Assembly: GCA_020053845.1 (NCBI GenBank) | Contig: JAGVMI010000106.1 | Location: 1 to 6,468 of the forward strand | Direction: 5' to 3' | DNA: 6,468 nt | Source: Candidatus Babeliales bacterium | GTDB lineage: Bacteria > Babelota > Babeliae > Babelales > Vermiphilaceae | The notes under the pieces: generated by a model | What the model saw: only the letters and a program-made list of their open reading frames with translations | The model's database searches: none | Told to the model about the DNA's origin: nothing | Shown here: in pieces, positions 5,356 through 6,468 of the stretch | Layout of the letters: every line of letters starts with the position of its first letter | How positions within the stretch are numbered: position 1 is the stretch's first letter | Program-made: the position numbers and the translations under genes

Positions 5356-6015
5356 CTAGGGAAACTGGCGTATGCCCAGCTTGGCCCAGTCGGCATTAAA
5401 GCGCTCAATGCCGCGATCGGTAAGCGGATGAGCGAGGGCCTTCACAAACACCTCAGGCGGAAGCGTAGCCACATCAGCCCCTGCATTGATTGCCCCATTT
5501 AAATGGCGTACATGGCGCAAGGAGGCTGCAAGGATCATGGTGCTAAAGCCATAATTATCCACCATCGCACGTAGTTCATGGAGCAACGCAATACCGTCCA
5601 CATCAATCTCATCCCATCTGCCCACAAAAGGAGAGATGTAACGCACGCCGAGCTTGCACATCATAAGCGCTTGCGCAACGGTAAACACCAGCGTGATGTT
5701 CATATTAATGCCTTCTTGCGCAAGGCGATGGATCACGGGATAGTAATCAGCATGGCAGGGAATTTTAACCACTACATTGGGCGCCAGTGCAGCAATTTCA
5801 AGCGCTTGCTTATACATCGCTGCAGGATCTTGTTCGGTTACTTCTACACTCACATCGCCATGCTTGAAAAGCGTGGTGATTTCTTCGATACGCTTGCGCG
5901 GCTGATTACCCGCTTTGCTGAGATTGGAAGGATTGGTGGTAACGCCGTCAATTACCCCTGTTTTGATATATTCACGCAACACATCAATATCAGATGTATC
6001 CAGAAATAATTTCAT
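5356..6015 (-). CDS. tal: Transaldolase, small FSA/TalC-type (219 aa)
   Basis: This class I aldolase-fold enzyme moves a dihydroxyacetone unit between sugar phosphates in the non-oxidative pentose phosphate pathway, in the cytoplasm. It begins MKLFLDTSDID, with GVTTNPSNL at 24-32, the Schiff-base lysine in VVVKIP (K84), NMNITLVFT at 104-112, YISPFVGRWDEI at 126-137, STMILAASLRH at 158-168, and GADVATLPPEVF at 179-190. All are hallmarks of the roughly 215-220 residue FSA/TalC subfamily. Phe130 stands where fructose-6-phosphate aldolase has the catalytic Tyr131, which favours transaldolase activity. I chose the ATG at 6015 over an in-frame start at 6036 because AAGGAG (6023-6028) lies 7 bases upstream of it, inside the longer reading. 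It follows the ligD-like gene by 24 bases without a terminator, so the two are probably co-transcribed, although their functions are unrelated. Confidence 0.95.
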   Translation of the reverse strand: MKLFLDTSDIDVLREYIKTGVIDGVTTNPSNLSKAGNQPRKRIEEITTLFKHGDVSVEVTEQDPAAMYKQALEIAALAPNVVVKIPCHADYYPVIHRLAQEGINMNITLVFTVAQALMMCKLGVRYISPFVGRWDEIDVDGIALLHELRAMVDNYGFSTMILAASLRHVRHLNGAINAGADVATLPPEVFVKALAHPLTDRGIERFNADWAKLGIRQFP

Positions 6016-6022
6016 TGATTCT

Positions 6023-6028
6023 CTCCTT
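6023..6028 (-). promoter_or_regulatory. Ribosome binding site of the transaldolase gene (AAGGAG)
   Basis: A full consensus AAGGAG on the minus strand, 7 bases before the ATG at 6015, settles the start against the longer in-frame candidate at 6036. Confidence 0.85.
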
Positions 6029-6039
6029 ATGTGCACGAT

Positions 6040-6468
6040 TTAACGTATTTTTTGAGCGACACGCTTGAGCGAGCATGCATGCGCATCAATATCGTGCCAC
6101 AGATCGCCCACCTGCTCAATGCGCTTGCGTATGGTCTTAATGGTATACGCTTGTGAGCTTGATACCTGACCGAAAAGTTCTTTCCAGGAAACAGGCGTTG
6201 CAATAGGCGCACTCGGCTTTGCGCGCACTGCATAGGGCGCAACACTTGTTTGCGCCCATGCATTACGTAAATAATCTACAAATATACGCTTGCCACGCTT
6301 TGCTTTGCGCATCTCAATAGTAAGCTCATCAGGGTACGTATCCGCGAGCTGCTGCGCAATGCCACGCGCTATGTCACGCACATCATCAAAATCATGTATT
6401 TTTTTAAGCGGCACTACTACATGCAGGCCGCGAGAACCCGTCGTCATCACAAAATGGGGAAGATCATA
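6040..6468 (-). CDS. ligD: LigD-type DNA polymerase/primase domain, C-terminal 142 residues (runs off the right edge)
   Basis: The frame is open to the window edge, so the gene begins outside and a GTG at 6450 is internal. The visible part starts YDLPHFVMTTGSRGLHVVVP. The TTGSRGLHV segment (9-17) is the nucleotide-binding motif of the archaeo-eukaryotic primase-like PolDom of bacterial NHEJ ligase LigD. RIFVDYLRN (61-69) carries the third catalytic carboxylate, D65. SVAPYAVRAKPSAPIATPVSW (75-95) is the conserved dNTP-side stretch. PolDom adds nucleotides, preferring ribonucleotides, at double-strand break ends together with Ku. The protein ends shortly after PolDom (KRVAQKIR), so no ligase or phosphoesterase domain follows. 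It is therefore either a stand-alone PolDom or a LigD with PolDom last, as in Pseudomonas. The window cannot tell which, so the symbol is provisional. No Ku gene is visible. Confidence 0.93.
   Translation of the reverse strand, partial: YDLPHFVMTTGSRGLHVVVPLKKIHDFDDVRDIARGIAQQLADTYPDELTIEMRKAKRGKRIFVDYLRNAWAQTSVAPYAVRAKPSAPIATPVSWKELFGQVSSSQAYTIKTIRKRIEQVGDLWHDIDAHACSLKRVAQKIR

Noticed and set aside
5578..6009. 143-codon plus-strand frame antisense to the transaldolase
   Set aside because: The minus strand encodes an unmistakable transaldolase here, so the other frame is a shadow.
6016..6036. Longer transaldolase start at 6036
   Set aside because: The consensus AAGGAG lies inside this extension, and the family normally begins MKLFLDT or MKFFLDT.

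Overview
All seven genes in this window lie on the minus strand. They are described here in transcription order, from the right edge to the left. The DNA is moderately AT-rich, with short gaps, standard stop codons and clear Shine-Dalgarno sites. The mix of housekeeping genes, many signal-peptide proteins with little recognisable homology, and a degenerate PLD-like secreted protein suggests a reduced-genome, host-associated Gram-negative bacterium. Candidatus Dependentiae (TM6) is my best guess. This is an inference from protein style only, since no rRNA or other phylogenetic marker apart from part of uvrB is present.

Right block (6468-5356): the C-terminal part of a LigD-type polymerase/primase domain enters from the edge. 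A 24-base gap separates it from a small FSA/TalC-type transaldolase that starts at a textbook AAGGAG site. The two are probably co-transcribed.

Middle block (5355-3481): a 136-base intergenic region holds a perfect TTGACA -35 box, a perfect 13-base palindrome filling the promoter spacer, and a 5'UTR hairpin. These precede a 540-residue exported protein with two PLD-like half-sites. Both half-sites keep HxK but lack the Asp of the HKD motif, and the protein carries six S/T-P-x-K motifs and a Lys/Thr-rich tail. It ends at a strong 11-bp terminator hairpin.

Left-centre block (3478-794): a GT4 glycosyltransferase of the glycolipid-synthase type is followed by three small envelope or exported proteins of unknown function. 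The first is a 144-residue membrane-anchored protein. The other two (164 and about 183 residues) are diverged tandem paralogues that share two cysteine positions and an EGKQxF motif. Gaps of 43, -8 and 13 bases suggest one operon, with translational coupling at the overlap.

Left block (750-1): the N-terminal 232 residues of UvrB, running off the left edge, with an inverted repeat upstream that could be an operator. The only long non-coding stretches are the 95, 116 and 136-base intergenic regions, all described below. I see no tRNA, rRNA, CRISPR array, IS element or phage gene. The most novel material is the paralogous secreted pair with its membrane-protein neighbour, and the PLD-like protein with its palindromic promoter.
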